From Chryseobacterium sp. 7 (GTDB lineage: Bacteria; Bacteroidota; Bacteroidia; Flavobacteriales; Weeksellaceae): DNA of 64,000 nucleotides. Position numbers and translations under genes: made by a program. Below are positions 31,060-40,599 of this stretch, piece after piece (position 1 is the first letter of the stretch; each line of letters starts with the position of its first letter). The stretch covers positions 3,720,001-3,784,000 of the forward strand of contig NZ_RCCA01000001.1 of assembly GCF_003663845.1 (NCBI RefSeq). The letters run 5' to 3'. The notes under the pieces are model-generated. The model had not been told where the DNA came from and searched no databases. It saw only the letters and a list, made by a program, of their open reading frames with translations.

Positions 31060-31803
31060 TTAATATCCTTCTGATGAAGATTCATTTTGAATTAATGCTA
31101 ATGCTGAAGAAGTTCCGATTCTCTTTACTCCCATGCTGATCATTTTCTCTGCATCTTCAGGAGTTTTCACTCCGCCTGCCGCTTTTACAGGAAGTTTCCC
31201 TGCATTTTCAAGCATAATAGCGATTCCTTCAAAGGTTGCTCCGTTAGGTTTTCCGTCAGTAGTTTCATAGAAACCTGTGGAAGATTTAACAAAGATCTTT
31301 GGCCAATCATTTTCAGAGAAGTTTTCCTCTGCCCAGGTAGAAATATTTTTAGTAAGATCTGCAATCTGTTCATGAGTCAAAGCAGCAATTTCAATAATCC
31401 ACTTTGCTATTTTATGATGCTCAAGAGATAATCTCGTACATTTTACAAATTCTTCTTTTACCAATTGTAAATTTCCCTGTAGATAAGCGTTATAATTAAT
31501 CACAAAATCCAATTCATCAGCACCATCTTCTATTGCTTTGGATGCTTCTGCAAGCTTTTCTTCAATAGAATAGTTTCCTTCGTGAAAGCCTATTACAGTT
31601 CCTACTGCAACATTTGAATTTTTTTCCTGAATATATTTTTTGACCTCAGATACATAATCTGGACGAATCATCACTGCAAAGATACCTTTATCTATTGCTT
31701 CCTGAGCGAGTTGAATATCTTTCTGAAGTGTTTCTTCATGGGAAATACCTGACTGTTCTGGTGTCTTGAGGTAAGTTGAATCCAAATATTGGGCTATGTT
31801 CAT
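31060..31803 (-). CDS. deoC: Deoxyribose-phosphate aldolase
   Basis: Cleaves 2-deoxyribose-5-phosphate to glyceraldehyde-3-phosphate and acetaldehyde in deoxynucleoside catabolism. The 247-residue TIM barrel shows the Schiff-base lysine in IFVKSSTGF and the phosphate-binding VKAAGGVKTPEDA; GADELDFVINYN carries the catalytic Asp. It lies 4 bp downstream of an Lrp/AsnC regulator, so the two are cotranscribed. Confidence 0.95.
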   Translation of the reverse strand: MNIAQYLDSTYLKTPEQSGISHEETLQKDIQLAQEAIDKGIFAVMIRPDYVSEVKKYIQEKNSNVAVGTVIGFHEGNYSIEEKLAEASKAIEDGADELDFVINYNAYLQGNLQLVKEEFVKCTRLSLEHHKIAKWIIEIAALTHEQIADLTKNISTWAEENFSENDWPKIFVKSSTGFYETTDGKPNGATFEGIAIMLENAGKLPVKAAGGVKTPEDAEKMISMGVKRIGTSSALALIQNESSSEGY

Positions 31804-31807
31804 ATCG

Positions 31808-32278
31808 TTATACTTTCAATTGTCTGTAAATACCTTGTTCCAAAGATATAAAAGTTTCTGTTCTTGTTACTCCTTTCAGCTTCTGAAGCTTATTAAGGAT
31901 CTGCATTAGATGATCATTATCTTTACAAAGAACTTTCAGGAAAATTGTATAATTTCCTGTAGTATAGTGGGCCTCCACTACTTCGTTAATGTCATGTAAA
32001 GATTTTACTACTTCCGGATAGTGGCTTGGCTGATCCAGAAATACGCCGATGTAGGAAATCACCTTATATCCTATCTTTTTAGGATTAAGAAATGATATTG
32101 AATTTTCAATAACTCCCGCATGTTCGAGTTTTTTGATTCTTTGATGCACTGCAGTGGTGGAAATCCCTACATTTTTTGAAATGTGGGCTAAAGAAGTTTT
32201 AGCATTATCCATCAACATATAGATGATTTCTTTGTCAATAGAATCTAAATGGTAGCTTGTGTTGCTCGAATTTTTCAT
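31808..32278 (-). CDS. Lrp/AsnC family transcriptional regulator
   Basis: A 156-residue regulator: N-terminal winged helix (LDSIDKEIIYMLMDNAKTSLAHISKNVGISTTAVHQRIKKLE-like, residues 10-55, given here in outline) and a C-terminal RAM/ACT domain that binds an effector, often an amino acid, and forms dimers or octamers. It is the first gene of a pair with deoC, an unusual partner for the family; it might control deoC or be a general Lrp. The target cannot be seen. Confidence 0.88.
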   Translation of the reverse strand: MKNSSNTSYHLDSIDKEIIYMLMDNAKTSLAHISKNVGISTTAVHQRIKKLEHAGVIENSISFLNPKKIGYKVISYIGVFLDQPSHYPEVVKSLHDINEVVEAHYTTGNYTIFLKVLCKDNDHLMQILNKLQKLKGVTRTETFISLEQGIYRQLKV

Positions 32279-32306
32279 TTTCTACTTTTTTTATTATTTA
32301 TGTTTT

Positions 32307-33242
32307 TTACTGTAAACTTTTAAATTTTACAAAAACCGGGAAGTGATCACTATATCCTCCTAAATACCGTGTACCAGCATATGTTCGGAAAGGTCGGCCT
32401 TCAAAATTTCTGGTTCTGCTGCGGATTTTTTCAGAATTGAATATATGTGCATCCTGAAAAGCCAGCGTCATATTATCAAGCAAAGATCTTGACATAATGA
32501 TCTGATCATACAGCAATCCAGATTTATAATGAAAAGTAGAATAATTTCTTGTAGAAAACAATTGCTGAAAAGGGTTCGTTAAAACCTTCTCATGGTTATT
32601 GTCATAGAGAATCTGTACTAAATCTTCATCATCCGGGTTTTCGTTGAAATCACCACACAATATGACATGCTCTTTATCTGCATTTACAATTTTCATAATC
32701 CGTTCCCGGATCTCATTCATTATAAAGGTTCTCTTAGGTTTATTAATATCTTTTTCTCGCTTAGAGGGAAGATGGGCGATAAAGACATTAATAATTTCCC
32801 CTTTATACTTTATTTTTGAAAAAAGTACGTCTCTTGTTGTGTCGTAATTTCCTGTGTTTTTCTTTACTATTTCAAAAAAGAAAGTAATGGTTTCAGAATC
32901 TATAACCTCTACCTTATTTTTGTCATATAACATTGCTACATCCACTTTTCTTTCGTCCATAGAATTGTAATGTACAATCCCATATTCCGAATTAAAGGGT
33001 TCCATCTCCACGAGATTTTCCAGAACTTTTCTTCCGGAAACTTCAGATAATCCAATCATAAATGGCAATACACCATTATCTTCTTTCATTAACTGAAATA
33101 CGTGTGAGATTTTAAAAAGCTTGTTTTTATATCTCTTTTCATCCCAATTCCTCAATCCTGACCGGGTAGGATCTAATTTGTGGACAGGTTTCGGATCGGG
33201 TAAAAATAAATTTTCAACATTATAAAAAGAGAACAGCTCCAT
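32307..33242 (-). CDS. Endonuclease/exonuclease/phosphatase (EEP) family protein
   Basis: A 311-residue cytoplasmic protein of the DNase I-like fold. It starts MELFSFYNVENLF (metal-binding Asn), continues with GLSEVSGRKVLENL (metal-binding Glu), NVFIAHLPSK and HVILCGDFNENPDD (catalytic Asp/Asn pair) and ends with GGYSDHFPVFV (catalytic His). All core residues are present, so it should be an active phosphodiesterase or nuclease. The substrate is not evident. It lies 28 bp upstream of the Lrp gene on the same strand. Confidence 0.85.
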   Translation of the reverse strand: MELFSFYNVENLFLPDPKPVHKLDPTRSGLRNWDEKRYKNKLFKISHVFQLMKEDNGVLPFMIGLSEVSGRKVLENLVEMEPFNSEYGIVHYNSMDERKVDVAMLYDKNKVEVIDSETITFFFEIVKKNTGNYDTTRDVLFSKIKYKGEIINVFIAHLPSKREKDINKPKRTFIMNEIRERIMKIVNADKEHVILCGDFNENPDDEDLVQILYDNNHEKVLTNPFQQLFSTRNYSTFHYKSGLLYDQIIMSRSLLDNMTLAFQDAHIFNSEKIRSRTRNFEGRPFRTYAGTRYLGGYSDHFPVFVKFKSLQ

Positions 33243-33617
33243 CTACATTAATTTCTTTACTTTAGTTTATATATGTTCTTTTTTTAACGCTGTAAATTTA
33301 TTATTTTTTTTCAAATTCCATTGATTCACGTTATAAAAGAAAATCAATTCTTGTTAAAAAACAGTTCAAATATAATAAAAATACCAATGATACCATATAT
33401 AATAAATCAAATTTTCAACAATTAGGGAATTTTAACATATTAATCAAAATTGAGACAATACATTAAATCCCCGATTATTAAATAAATATTTCACATAAAA
33501 TCAAAAATATTAATATTTTTTAATGTTTAATAAATATATAACAAATTTTATTCCATTTATCTGCATAACAAATGGAAGAATATCGATAGAAAAGAACTGG
33601 GTGAATTTCAATGATTT
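33243..33617. other. AT-rich intergenic region
   Basis: 375 bp between two minus-strand genes. It is extremely AT-rich; only a short inverted repeat CCATTT/AAATGG near 33553-33577 stands out. No gene, tRNA or convincing terminator was seen. Confidence 0.5.
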
Positions 33618-34292
33618 TTATTCCAATAAATCTGGACGTTTCTCTTTGGTGATGCGTACTGCCTCATCATGACGCCACTCTTCAATCTTACCGGAATTAC
33701 CACTCAGTAAAATTTTAGGAACATCCAGCCCTTTATAGCTTTCTGGTCTGGTATAAATTGGCGGTGAAAGAAGATCATCCTGAAAACTGTCAGTTAAAGC
33801 ACTCTGCTCATCATTCAAAACTCCCGGAAGCAGCCTTATCACCGAATCGGCAAGAACACAGGCTGCCAGTTCGCCTCCTGTAAGAACGTAATCTCCTATT
33901 GAAATTTCTTTTGTAATATGAAGATCTCTTACTCTTTGGTCTATTCCTTTATAGTGTCCACACAGAAAAATCAGGTTCTTCTTTATGGAAAGTGTATTGG
34001 CTATTTTCTGGTTCAGGGTAACGCCATCTGGTGTCAGATAGATGACTTCATCATAATTTCTCTGGGACTTAAGCTCTGAGATGCATTTATCCAGCGGCTC
34101 AATCATCATTACCATTCCAGCTCCGCCTCCGTAAGGTTCATCATCAATCTGCCTGTGCTTATTGATTGCCCAGTCTCTCAGCTGATGAAAATGTACTTCT
34201 GCCAGCCCTTTATCCATTGCTCTTTTCAAAATAGAAGCTTGGAACGGACTTTCCATCAATTCCGGAAGTACGCTTATTATGTCAATTCTCAT
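33618..34292 (-). CDS. trmD: tRNA (guanine-N1)-methyltransferase
   Basis: Methylates G37 of tRNAs using S-adenosylmethionine, preventing frameshifts. The 224-residue SPOUT enzyme shows [18 protein letters not shown], the knot segment [12 protein letters not shown] and [16 protein letters not shown]. Its ATG overlaps the ndh stop codon (ATGA), so translation is coupled. It is not in the usual rpsP-rimM-trmD-rplS operon, which is common for Bacteroidota. Confidence 0.96.
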   Translation of the reverse strand: MRIDIISVLPELMESPFQASILKRAMDKGLAEVHFHQLRDWAINKHRQIDDEPYGGGAGMVMMIEPLDKCISELKSQRNYDEVIYLTPDGVTLNQKIANTLSIKKNLIFLCGHYKGIDQRVRDLHITKEISIGDYVLTGGELAACVLADSVIRLLPGVLNDEQSALTDSFQDDLLSPPIYTRPESYKGLDVPKILLSGNSGKIEEWRHDEAVRITKEKRPDLLE

Positions 34293-35551
34293 TGTAATGT
34301 TCCGTTTTTCTTAGTAGGTATAATAATTAATCTTAAAGAAGAATCTTTGTTGATATAGCTCCACATCCAGTTGAAGAATATGGCCAGCTTATTTCTAACG
34401 CTCAAAATTAGCATTAAATGGAGAAACATCCAGAAATACCACGCAAAAAATCCCTGGAATTTTATAAATGGGAGATCAACAACGGCTCTGTGCTTCCCAA
34501 TAGTAGCTAAAGAACCTTTATCCTCATACTCATATTCTTTCCATTCATTCTGAGTCTTCTTTAATAAATTTTTACCTAAATTTTTAGCCTGATTAATGGC
34601 TACATTGGCTACCTGCGGATGTCCCTGCGGATATTTTGGTGTTTCCATATAGGCAATATCCCCAATGGCATAAATATTATCGTAACCTTTTATTTTATTA
34701 TATCGATCTACAATATACCTGTTTCTTACTAATTTTTCTTCCGGGAAGCCTCCTACCACATTTCCTGTAACTCCGGCTGCCCAGATGACATTATTGGACG
34801 GAATTTCTTTTCCGCTTTTTAAATGAACTTTATCTCCGTCATAATCCGTAACCACTTCTCCGCTCATAAAAGTTACCCCAAGATCTTTTAGGTATTTTTC
34901 AGATTTTTCCTGAGCTTCACTGCTCATTACGGCAAGTGGCTTTTCTGTAGAGCTCACAAGAATAATTTTCAGATGATCAAAATTCATGTAAGGATAATCT
35001 CTTGGAAGGATATCTTTTTTCATTTCAGCAAAAGCACCTGCCAGTTCTACACCAGTAGGTCCGCTTCCTACAATAACGATATTCCAGTTTCCGTCATCGC
35101 TTCTGCTTTTTTCAATAATGAGTTTTTCGAAGGTCATCAGCACATGATTTCTGATACTGATGGCTTCCTGGGTATTCTTCATTCCAAAAGCTTTTCCTTC
35201 AAGATCTTTATTCCCGAAAAAATTAGTTTTACAACCAGTAGCAATAATGAGTTTATCGTAAGTAAATTCTGCTTCGTCAGTAATGACTTTATTGTTGGCA
35301 GGATCTATTTCTTTAACCTCTGTCATGCGGAACTGTGTGTTTCTGGACTGCTGAAAAATCTTTCTGAAAGGGAAAGAAATGTTGGAAGGCTCTATCCTCC
35401 CTGAGGCTACCTGATAAAAAAGCGGCTGAAACATATGGTGATTCATCCGATCCAGAACAATTACTTTTTTGTTCTTGTTATTCAATGTTTTTGCAAGCTG
35501 CAGCCCCGCAAATCCTCCTCCAATGATGATGATTTTTTCGCGTGTTTCCAT
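34289..35551 (-). CDS. ndh: Type II NADH dehydrogenase (NAD(P)/FAD oxidoreductase)
   Basis: A 420-residue flavoprotein that passes electrons from NADH to menaquinone without pumping protons. The FAD motif [15 protein letters not shown] lies at residues 7-21, the second Rossmann motif [20 protein letters not shown] near 160-179, and the GDIAYME segment near 300. Hydrophobic C-terminal helices (about 355-400) anchor it to the membrane. A TTG nine bases upstream lies inside the promoter, so ATG 35551 is the start. Confidence 0.9.
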   Translation of the reverse strand: METREKIIIIGGGFAGLQLAKTLNNKNKKVIVLDRMNHHMFQPLFYQVASGRIEPSNISFPFRKIFQQSRNTQFRMTEVKEIDPANNKVITDEAEFTYDKLIIATGCKTNFFGNKDLEGKAFGMKNTQEAISIRNHVLMTFEKLIIEKSRSDDGNWNIVIVGSGPTGVELAGAFAEMKKDILPRDYPYMNFDHLKIILVSSTEKPLAVMSSEAQEKSEKYLKDLGVTFMSGEVVTDYDGDKVHLKSGKEIPSNNVIWAAGVTGNVVGGFPEEKLVRNRYIVDRYNKIKGYDNIYAIGDIAYMETPKYPQGHPQVANVAINQAKNLGKNLLKKTQNEWKEYEYEDKGSLATIGKHRAVVDLPFIKFQGFFAWYFWMFLHLMLILSVRNKLAIFFNWMWSYINKDSSLRLIIIPTKKNGTLQ

Positions 35552-35557
35552 AATACA

Positions 35558-35565
35558 CAAATTTA
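35558..35565 (-). promoter_or_regulatory. ndh promoter -7 element
   Basis: TAAATTTG on the minus strand, six bases before the ATG, so the message has almost no leader. No clear -33 TTG was found. TAGTTTTG at 35601-35608 on the plus strand may serve the divergent lysozyme gene. Confidence 0.5.
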
Positions 35566-35617
35566 CTGATTTTATTTTAGCATTTCGCAGTGAAAAAAGT
35601 TAGTTTTGCAAAACTTT

Positions 35618-36481
35618 ATGACACCTAAAAAGTACACCAAAAAAACTGCCAAACAAATCCATAAAACAAGACGGAAGAACTATTTTTTCCGAAGATGGGT
35701 GATATTGGCAATATTAATCATAGCGTTGGTAGGGACAGGGCTTTATTTAAGACAGTCCGTCAGCTATTATTATGCGCTGTACTTTAATAAATTCAGACAT
35801 AAAAAACTTCATAACAGCGAAAAGGAATCCTTAAGAATTCAGAGAATACTAAGCAGCAATCTTGATAAAACTTATGGTTTTGATGTTTCCCACTATCAGA
35901 ACAGGGAAGATATCAAATGGGATAGCTTAAGCATTGGCAACAAGACTATTCCGCTGGAGTTTGTAGTGATGCGTGCTACCATGGGAAACCGAAGTGCCGA
36001 CAAGCATTTTGATGAATTTTGGGAAAGCGCAAAAAAGCATGATCTGATCCGCGGTGCCTACCATTTTTACAGAGCTGATGAAGACCCGGTAATTCAGGCG
36101 AATAATTTTCTGGAAAACGTAAAGCTGGAAAGCGGAGACCTTCCTCCAATTCTTGATATTGAAAAAATACCTAAGCGTAAAACCAATAAAAAATTAATTG
36201 AAGATCTGAAAGTATGGTGTAAAATTGTGGAGGAAGCTTATGGTGAGAAACCTATCATTTATACCTACTATCATTATTACAAAGATTTCCTGAAAGGTGA
36301 GTTTGAAGGCTATCCGTTATGGCTGGCCAATTACAATGATGTACCTACTCCTTCTCCCGATGATCAGTGGGATTTCTGGCAGTTTACAGAAAACGGGATC
36401 GTTCATGGCATTAATGCCAAAGTAGATCTTGATATTTATAACGGAAATTCCTGGTCGTTGAAAAGACTGACGCTGGATTAG
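35618..36481 (+). CDS. GH25 lysozyme family protein, membrane anchored
   Basis: A 287-residue muramidase-fold protein. A Lys/Arg-rich N-terminus is followed by one membrane segment (about 30-48), placing the catalytic domain in the periplasm. The GH25 barrel shows GFDVSHYQNREDIKW (catalytic Asp), FVVMRATMGN, GAYHFYRA and ILDIEKIPK (catalytic Glu). It should cut the glycan strands of peptidoglycan, in cell-wall remodelling rather than phage lysis. The ATG at 35618 is chosen over a TTG four codons upstream, which overlaps the promoter box. Confidence 0.88.
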   Translation: MTPKKYTKKTAKQIHKTRRKNYFFRRWVILAILIIALVGTGLYLRQSVSYYYALYFNKFRHKKLHNSEKESLRIQRILSSNLDKTYGFDVSHYQNREDIKWDSLSIGNKTIPLEFVVMRATMGNRSADKHFDEFWESAKKHDLIRGAYHFYRADEDPVIQANNFLENVKLESGDLPPILDIEKIPKRKTNKKLIEDLKVWCKIVEEAYGEKPIIYTYYHYYKDFLKGEFEGYPLWLANYNDVPTPSPDDQWDFWQFTENGIVHGINAKVDLDIYNGNSWSLKRLTLD

Positions 36482-36493
36482 AGGAGAGAAAGA

Positions 36494-36590
36494 ATGATGG
36501 AAGCAGGAAGATAGAAGTTAATACTTAATAAACCAGCCTTCAAATCAGCTTCGCAATAAAACTTCCAGCCTCCAGCTTCCTTCTTCCCGC
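36494..36590. repeat. Imperfect inverted, quasi-periodic intergenic element
   Basis: GATGGAAGCAGGAAGATAG (about 36496-36514) is roughly complemented by CTTCCAGCCTCCAGCTTCC (about 36562-36580); 20 of 27 positions match when the arms are aligned. The words resemble those at 1034-1062. Convergent genes flank it, so it may also act as a terminator. Confidence 0.5.
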
Positions 36591-36592
36591 TA

Positions 36593-37105
36593 TTAAAGGA
36601 TATTCATCACTTCTTCCCAGGTATGAACTCTTTTGTAAGTTTCATTTTCTATAAATTCATTATGAGGCTGAGTGAATATAAGTCTCTGCCCGTCAAAATG
36701 ATCTAAATTTTTAGGATAATCATCTATCATCACATCTCCTGCCACTACTTTTTTACTTCCGCAAAGAACAATTTGTTCCCAGGTGATAAACGGAAAATGT
36801 TCTGCCAGCCAGTCGTATTTTTCTCTCAAACTGTTCGGAAACTCCATTCCTGCAGATACGATGTAAAGGTCATATTTATCATTCAGATACTGCATTGCCT
36901 CGCGGCTTCCTTTCATTACAGGTAAGGTTCTGAAAAACCCTACTTCATTTACATGTTTTTTTCCGTTGGGAAAAGATTCTATTTCAGGCTTACCAGCCAA
37001 ATCACTGATTTCAATTTCTCTTCCTGTATCTCTTTTCTCAAATTGTACCAGCTGATGGTATACATCTGCCATTACCCCATCCATGTCGACAATAACTTTT
37101 TTCAT
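36593..37105 (-). CDS. 5'(3')-deoxyribonucleotidase-like HAD phosphatase
   Basis: A 170-residue HAD-superfamily protein of the NT5C type. Motif I is VDMDGVMADV (D7, D9), motif II is in YIVSAGMEFPN (Ser), and motif IV is in VAGDVMIDDYPKN (Asp pair). Enzymes of the group dephosphorylate (deoxy)nucleoside monophosphates. It starts about 50 nt downstream of its own promoter. Confidence 0.85.
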   Translation of the reverse strand: MKKVIVDMDGVMADVYHQLVQFEKRDTGREIEISDLAGKPEIESFPNGKKHVNEVGFFRTLPVMKGSREAMQYLNDKYDLYIVSAGMEFPNSLREKYDWLAEHFPFITWEQIVLCGSKKVVAGDVMIDDYPKNLDHFDGQRLIFTQPHNEFIENETYKRVHTWEEVMNIL

Positions 37106-37158
37106 TACTTCAATCAGATTTTTGTATTAATATTTTTACTGTGTAAATTTTAGCATCT

Positions 37159-37187
37159 CAAATTTACTGATAAGTTTTTGCAGGCAA
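37159..37187 (-). promoter_or_regulatory. Promoter of the nucleotidase gene
   Basis: On the minus strand TTG (37187-37185), 18 bp, TAAATTTG (37166-37159). Confidence 0.65.
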
Positions 37188-37310
37188 TGGACACAGTCTA
37201 TTAAAAAATCATAAATCTTAGTTTAATAAAAGCTGTTACAGAAAATTTTAGGCTACATTTTCGTATTTTTGCGGTTCTATTCAAAATTAAAATCAAACCA
37301 TTAATTTCCA

Positions 37311-39203
37311 ATGAATTACGTTTCTGCAGAAAATCTTACCAAATCTTACGGCATCAAAGTTTTGTTTGAAAACATTACTTTTCACATCAATGAAGGAGAT
37401 AAAATTGCTATTGTTGCCAAAAACGGAAGTGGAAAATCTACCCTTCTGAAAATATTAATGGGTAAAGAAATTGCAGACAGCGGAACTGCGATCATCAATA
37501 AAGATATCCAGGTGGTATTATTTGATCAGGAAATTAATTATGATCCTAAACTGAGTATTGAAGAATTTATGATGACGCTGGATTCTAAACCTATTTTAGC
37601 TCTTAAGAATTATCATAAGTCACTTCACTCTACTGATCATGATTTTATTGAGAAAGCATTGGCTGATATGGAAGTCCATAAGGCATGGGATCTGGAAAAT
37701 GAAATGAAGCAGATTCTTTCCCAGCTTAAGATTACGGATCTGGAAGCTAAAATGGGAACTCTTTCCGGAGGGCAGATCAAACGTGTGGCGCTGGCTAAAC
37801 TTTTAACAGAAACAAGAGCGGAACACAGACATACTCTTCTTATCATGGACGAACCTACCAACCATCTGGATGTGGACATGGTAGAATGGCTTGAAAATTA
37901 CCTGAATAAAGCAAAAATCACTTTACTGCTTGTAACCCACGACCGATATTTCCTGGACAGCGTCTGTGATATTATCTGGGAAATGGAAGATAGAAATCTT
38001 TATGTTCACAATGGTTCTTATGCCACTTATCTTGAGAACAAAATGATCCGTGAGGAAAATCTTAATGCTACTATTGATAAGGCCAACAACCTTTACAGAA
38101 AGGAACTGGAATGGATGCGAAGACAGCCAAAAGCCAGAACCACAAAATCAAAAAGCAGAATTGATGCCTTCTACGAAACGGAAAAAGTAGCGAAAACCGA
38201 CACCAGAAAAGACGGACTGGAATTAGATTTTGAAATGAAACGTCTGGGAAATAAAATTCTTGAACTTAAACATATTGATAAAAGCTTTGGCCCGAAAGTC
38301 CTTTTAAAAGATTTCAGCTACCAGTTTCAGCGTGGTGAAAAAGTAGGAATCATTGGAAAAAACGGAGCAGGAAAATCAACCCTTCTTAATATTATCCAAG
38401 GTTTTGAAAAGGCTGACAAGGGTGAAATTGAAACGGGAGAAACAATATCTTTCGGTTATTTCGCTCAGAAAGGGCTTACTTATAAAGAGGATGAACGTGT
38501 GATTGATTTCATTAAAGAAATTGCAGAATTTTATCCTTTAGCAAACGGAAGAAGTCTTTCCGCATCACAGTTCTTAAGATTGTTCTTATTTGATGATCAG
38601 ACGCAGTACTCTCCTATTTCCAAACTTTCGGGCGGTGAAAAGAGAAGGCTTCACCTGATGTATATCTTATATCAGAACCCTAATTTTCTTATTTTTGATG
38701 AGCCTACGAATGATCTTGATCTTCCTACATTAACGGTTCTTGAAAATTTCCTTCAGCAATTCCAGGGATCTTTAATTATCGTTTCCCACGACAGATATTT
38801 CATGGACAGAATTGTAGATCATGTTCTGGCTTTTGAAGGAGAAGGAAAAATTAGAGATTTTGTTGGAAATTTCTCAGAATACAGAGAAGCAAGAAGCCGT
38901 GAAGAGGCATTAGAAAAAAATACAGCAGTAAAATCTGAACCTGTAAAAGAAACAGCTCCCGCAGCAGAAAACAATACATCTTCCAGTGCTAAAAGAAAAC
39001 TAACGTTCAAAGAACAAAGAGAACTGGAGACTATTGAAAAAGAAATGCCTGAATTAGAAGATCAGCGTTCCAAAATTCTTGATCAGCTCAACAATGAATC
39101 TGATTACGAAAAAATAGCCAGGCTTTCTGCAGACCTGGAATCCGTTTCAGAAAAACTGGAAAATCACGAAATGAGATGGCTGGAACTTCAGGAAATCCTT
39201 TAA
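37311..39203 (+). CDS. uup: ABC-F family ATPase (Uup-like)
   Basis: A 630-residue soluble protein with two ABC ATPase domains and no membrane part. Walker A sites are AKNGSGKSTLLK (about 37-48) and GKNGAGKSTLLN; signature LSGG occurs in both, with Walker B LLIMDEPTNHLD and LIFDEPTNDLD. The linker holds a basic RRQPKARTTKSKSR segment, and the C-terminus (about 545-630) is an acidic/basic coiled coil, both Uup traits. ABC-F proteins act on the ribosome or on branched nucleic acids. TATTTTTG at 37263-37270 may be its promoter box. Confidence 0.88.
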   Translation: MNYVSAENLTKSYGIKVLFENITFHINEGDKIAIVAKNGSGKSTLLKILMGKEIADSGTAIINKDIQVVLFDQEINYDPKLSIEEFMMTLDSKPILALKNYHKSLHSTDHDFIEKALADMEVHKAWDLENEMKQILSQLKITDLEAKMGTLSGGQIKRVALAKLLTETRAEHRHTLLIMDEPTNHLDVDMVEWLENYLNKAKITLLLVTHDRYFLDSVCDIIWEMEDRNLYVHNGSYATYLENKMIREENLNATIDKANNLYRKELEWMRRQPKARTTKSKSRIDAFYETEKVAKTDTRKDGLELDFEMKRLGNKILELKHIDKSFGPKVLLKDFSYQFQRGEKVGIIGKNGAGKSTLLNIIQGFEKADKGEIETGETISFGYFAQKGLTYKEDERVIDFIKEIAEFYPLANGRSLSASQFLRLFLFDDQTQYSPISKLSGGEKRRLHLMYILYQNPNFLIFDEPTNDLDLPTLTVLENFLQQFQGSLIIVSHDRYFMDRIVDHVLAFEGEGKIRDFVGNFSEYREARSREEALEKNTAVKSEPVKETAPAAENNTSSSAKRKLTFKEQRELETIEKEMPELEDQRSKILDQLNNESDYEKIARLSADLESVSEKLENHEMRWLELQEIL

Positions 39204-39205
39204 TA

Positions 39206-39338
39206 GTTATGAATTATGAATGAATTTAAGGTTCAACGTTTAAAGTTTAAGGTTGATTGTAGTCGTTTTCAACTCGTTTACACTCAACCTTAAACTCTCT
39301 AACTCTCCAACCCATTGGATTCATTCATAATTCATAAC
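39206..39338. repeat. 133-bp nested inverted-repeat element
   Basis: Perfect 20-bp outer arms (39206-39225 and 39319-39338; left arm begins GTTATGAATTATGAATG) enclose perfect 11-bp inner arms TTTAAGGTTGA (39246-39256) and TCAACCTTAAA (39284-39294). The intervening bases repeat the words GTTCAACG, TTTAAAGTTTAAGG and AACTCTCTAACTCTCC. It encodes nothing and could be a non-autonomous mobile element remnant or a large RNA stem. Confidence 0.75.
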
Positions 39339-39364
39339 TCATCATTTATAATTAAATAACATTT

Positions 39365-40420
39365 TTATAATTGAATGATTCTTCCTTCTTTTGCGCTTTC
39401 CAGTGAAGCATCAATGATTTTCATATTCTGAATAACCTCTCTTCCCGGAGACGGCAATACATATCCAAAAACAATGTGCTCATAGATCTGCTGGTAATAA
39501 TCCATATAATTTCCTGATTCACTGGAAGTCAGAATTCTTTCTGTTTCGGAATTGTCGTTCAGGAAGTTTAAAATTCCATCCGGTTCGTCTAATGGCTGTG
39601 TCCATTCTTTACCATATACAGGAATAGCGCCTGCCACCAGTTCATTTTCCTGATTATCTGTTCTTTCCTGTAAGAAGCTACCCTTGTCACCATGAATAGT
39701 ATAGGCGTAATGACCTTCTTTACTGAAAACAGAAGTCTTCAGTCTTACTCTCAGATCATTTTTATAAAATAAGAGGATTTCGAAATAATCATTGGCGAAT
39801 TCTTTTCCTTTCATAGAAAATACATCTGCAAAAAGTTTTTCAGGATATCCAAAATACTGTACAGCCTGATCTACAAGGTGGGCACCCAAATCATGAAGCG
39901 TTCCTGATCCTACCTGATCCGGACTTTCTTTATGTTGTTTTCCACTAGGTGTTGTACGGAATCTGTCGAAACGGATCTCAGCTTCTTTAATATTTCCTAT
40001 TTTTTTATCATTTAAAATTTTTTGAACCTGTAAAAAATCCCTGTCGAATCTTCGGTTTTGATACACACTCAGAAACAACCCTTTTTCTTCTGCCAACTGC
40101 ACCAGCTCTTCTGCTTCGGAAACATTTACTGTAAAAGGTTTTTCCACAACAATATTTTTCCCGGCCTCTAACGCTTTCTTTGCATACTCATAATGGGTTT
40201 GAACCGGAGTATTGATAATTACCAGCTCTACATCTGCCTGCTGAAGCATTTCTTCTACAGAACGGTAAATGGTTGCTTCCGGATACTTTTCTTTTGACTC
40301 TTCTTTACTTCTTTCTACTACAGCAGAAATGAAAAATCCCGGATGTTCCTTTAAAAAGGGAGCATGGAATACTTTTCCGCTCATTCCAAAGGCGCAAAGC
40401 CCTGCTTTTACCAATTGCAT
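39365..40420 (-). CDS. Gfo/Idh/MocA family NAD(P)-dependent oxidoreductase
   Basis: A 351-residue cytoplasmic dehydrogenase. The N-terminal Rossmann domain starts LVKAGLCAFGMSGKVFHAPFL and carries the family's GKNIVVEKPFTVN (EKP lysine, about 92); the C-terminal alpha/beta domain has the DLGAHLVDQAVQYFG segment with the catalytic-site His. These enzymes oxidise or reduce sugars and related polyols; the substrate is not clear. The ATG at 40420 is chosen over 40447 because MQLVKAG matches the family start. It is divergent from the siderophore receptor, separated by a palindrome that could control both. Confidence 0.88.
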   Translation of the reverse strand: MQLVKAGLCAFGMSGKVFHAPFLKEHPGFFISAVVERSKEESKEKYPEATIYRSVEEMLQQADVELVIINTPVQTHYEYAKKALEAGKNIVVEKPFTVNVSEAEELVQLAEEKGLFLSVYQNRRFDRDFLQVQKILNDKKIGNIKEAEIRFDRFRTTPSGKQHKESPDQVGSGTLHDLGAHLVDQAVQYFGYPEKLFADVFSMKGKEFANDYFEILLFYKNDLRVRLKTSVFSKEGHYAYTIHGDKGSFLQERTDNQENELVAGAIPVYGKEWTQPLDEPDGILNFLNDNSETERILTSSESGNYMDYYQQIYEHIVFGYVLPSPGREVIQNMKIIDASLESAKEGRIIQL

Positions 40421-40510
40421 ATTAAAATTTTTAACAAATATATTCATAAAAACACTTCATTCCCAGCTCCAAAAGAGGTATAGAAATAATCCATGCCATT
40501 ATTGATAGAA

Positions 40511-40526
40511 TATGATTTAAATCATA
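40511..40526. promoter_or_regulatory. Perfect 16-bp palindrome, candidate Fur-type operator
   Basis: TATGATTTAAATCATA reads the same on both strands. It lies 32 bp upstream of the TACATTTG box of the siderophore receptor gene and between divergent genes. The TGAT...ATCA half-sites resemble Fur boxes. Regulator identity is inference. Confidence 0.55.
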
Positions 40527-40557
40527 AAATTATTTTTATCTATTCTAAACAAATACT

Positions 40558-40565
40558 TACATTTG
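40558..40565 (+). promoter_or_regulatory. Promoter -7 element of the siderophore receptor gene
   Basis: TACATTTG, 35 bp before the ATG. No TTG is found at the expected -33 distance, so activity may be regulated. Confidence 0.5.
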
Positions 40566-40599
40566 CGCCTTATTTAAATCTGTTCTACATAAAAATAAA

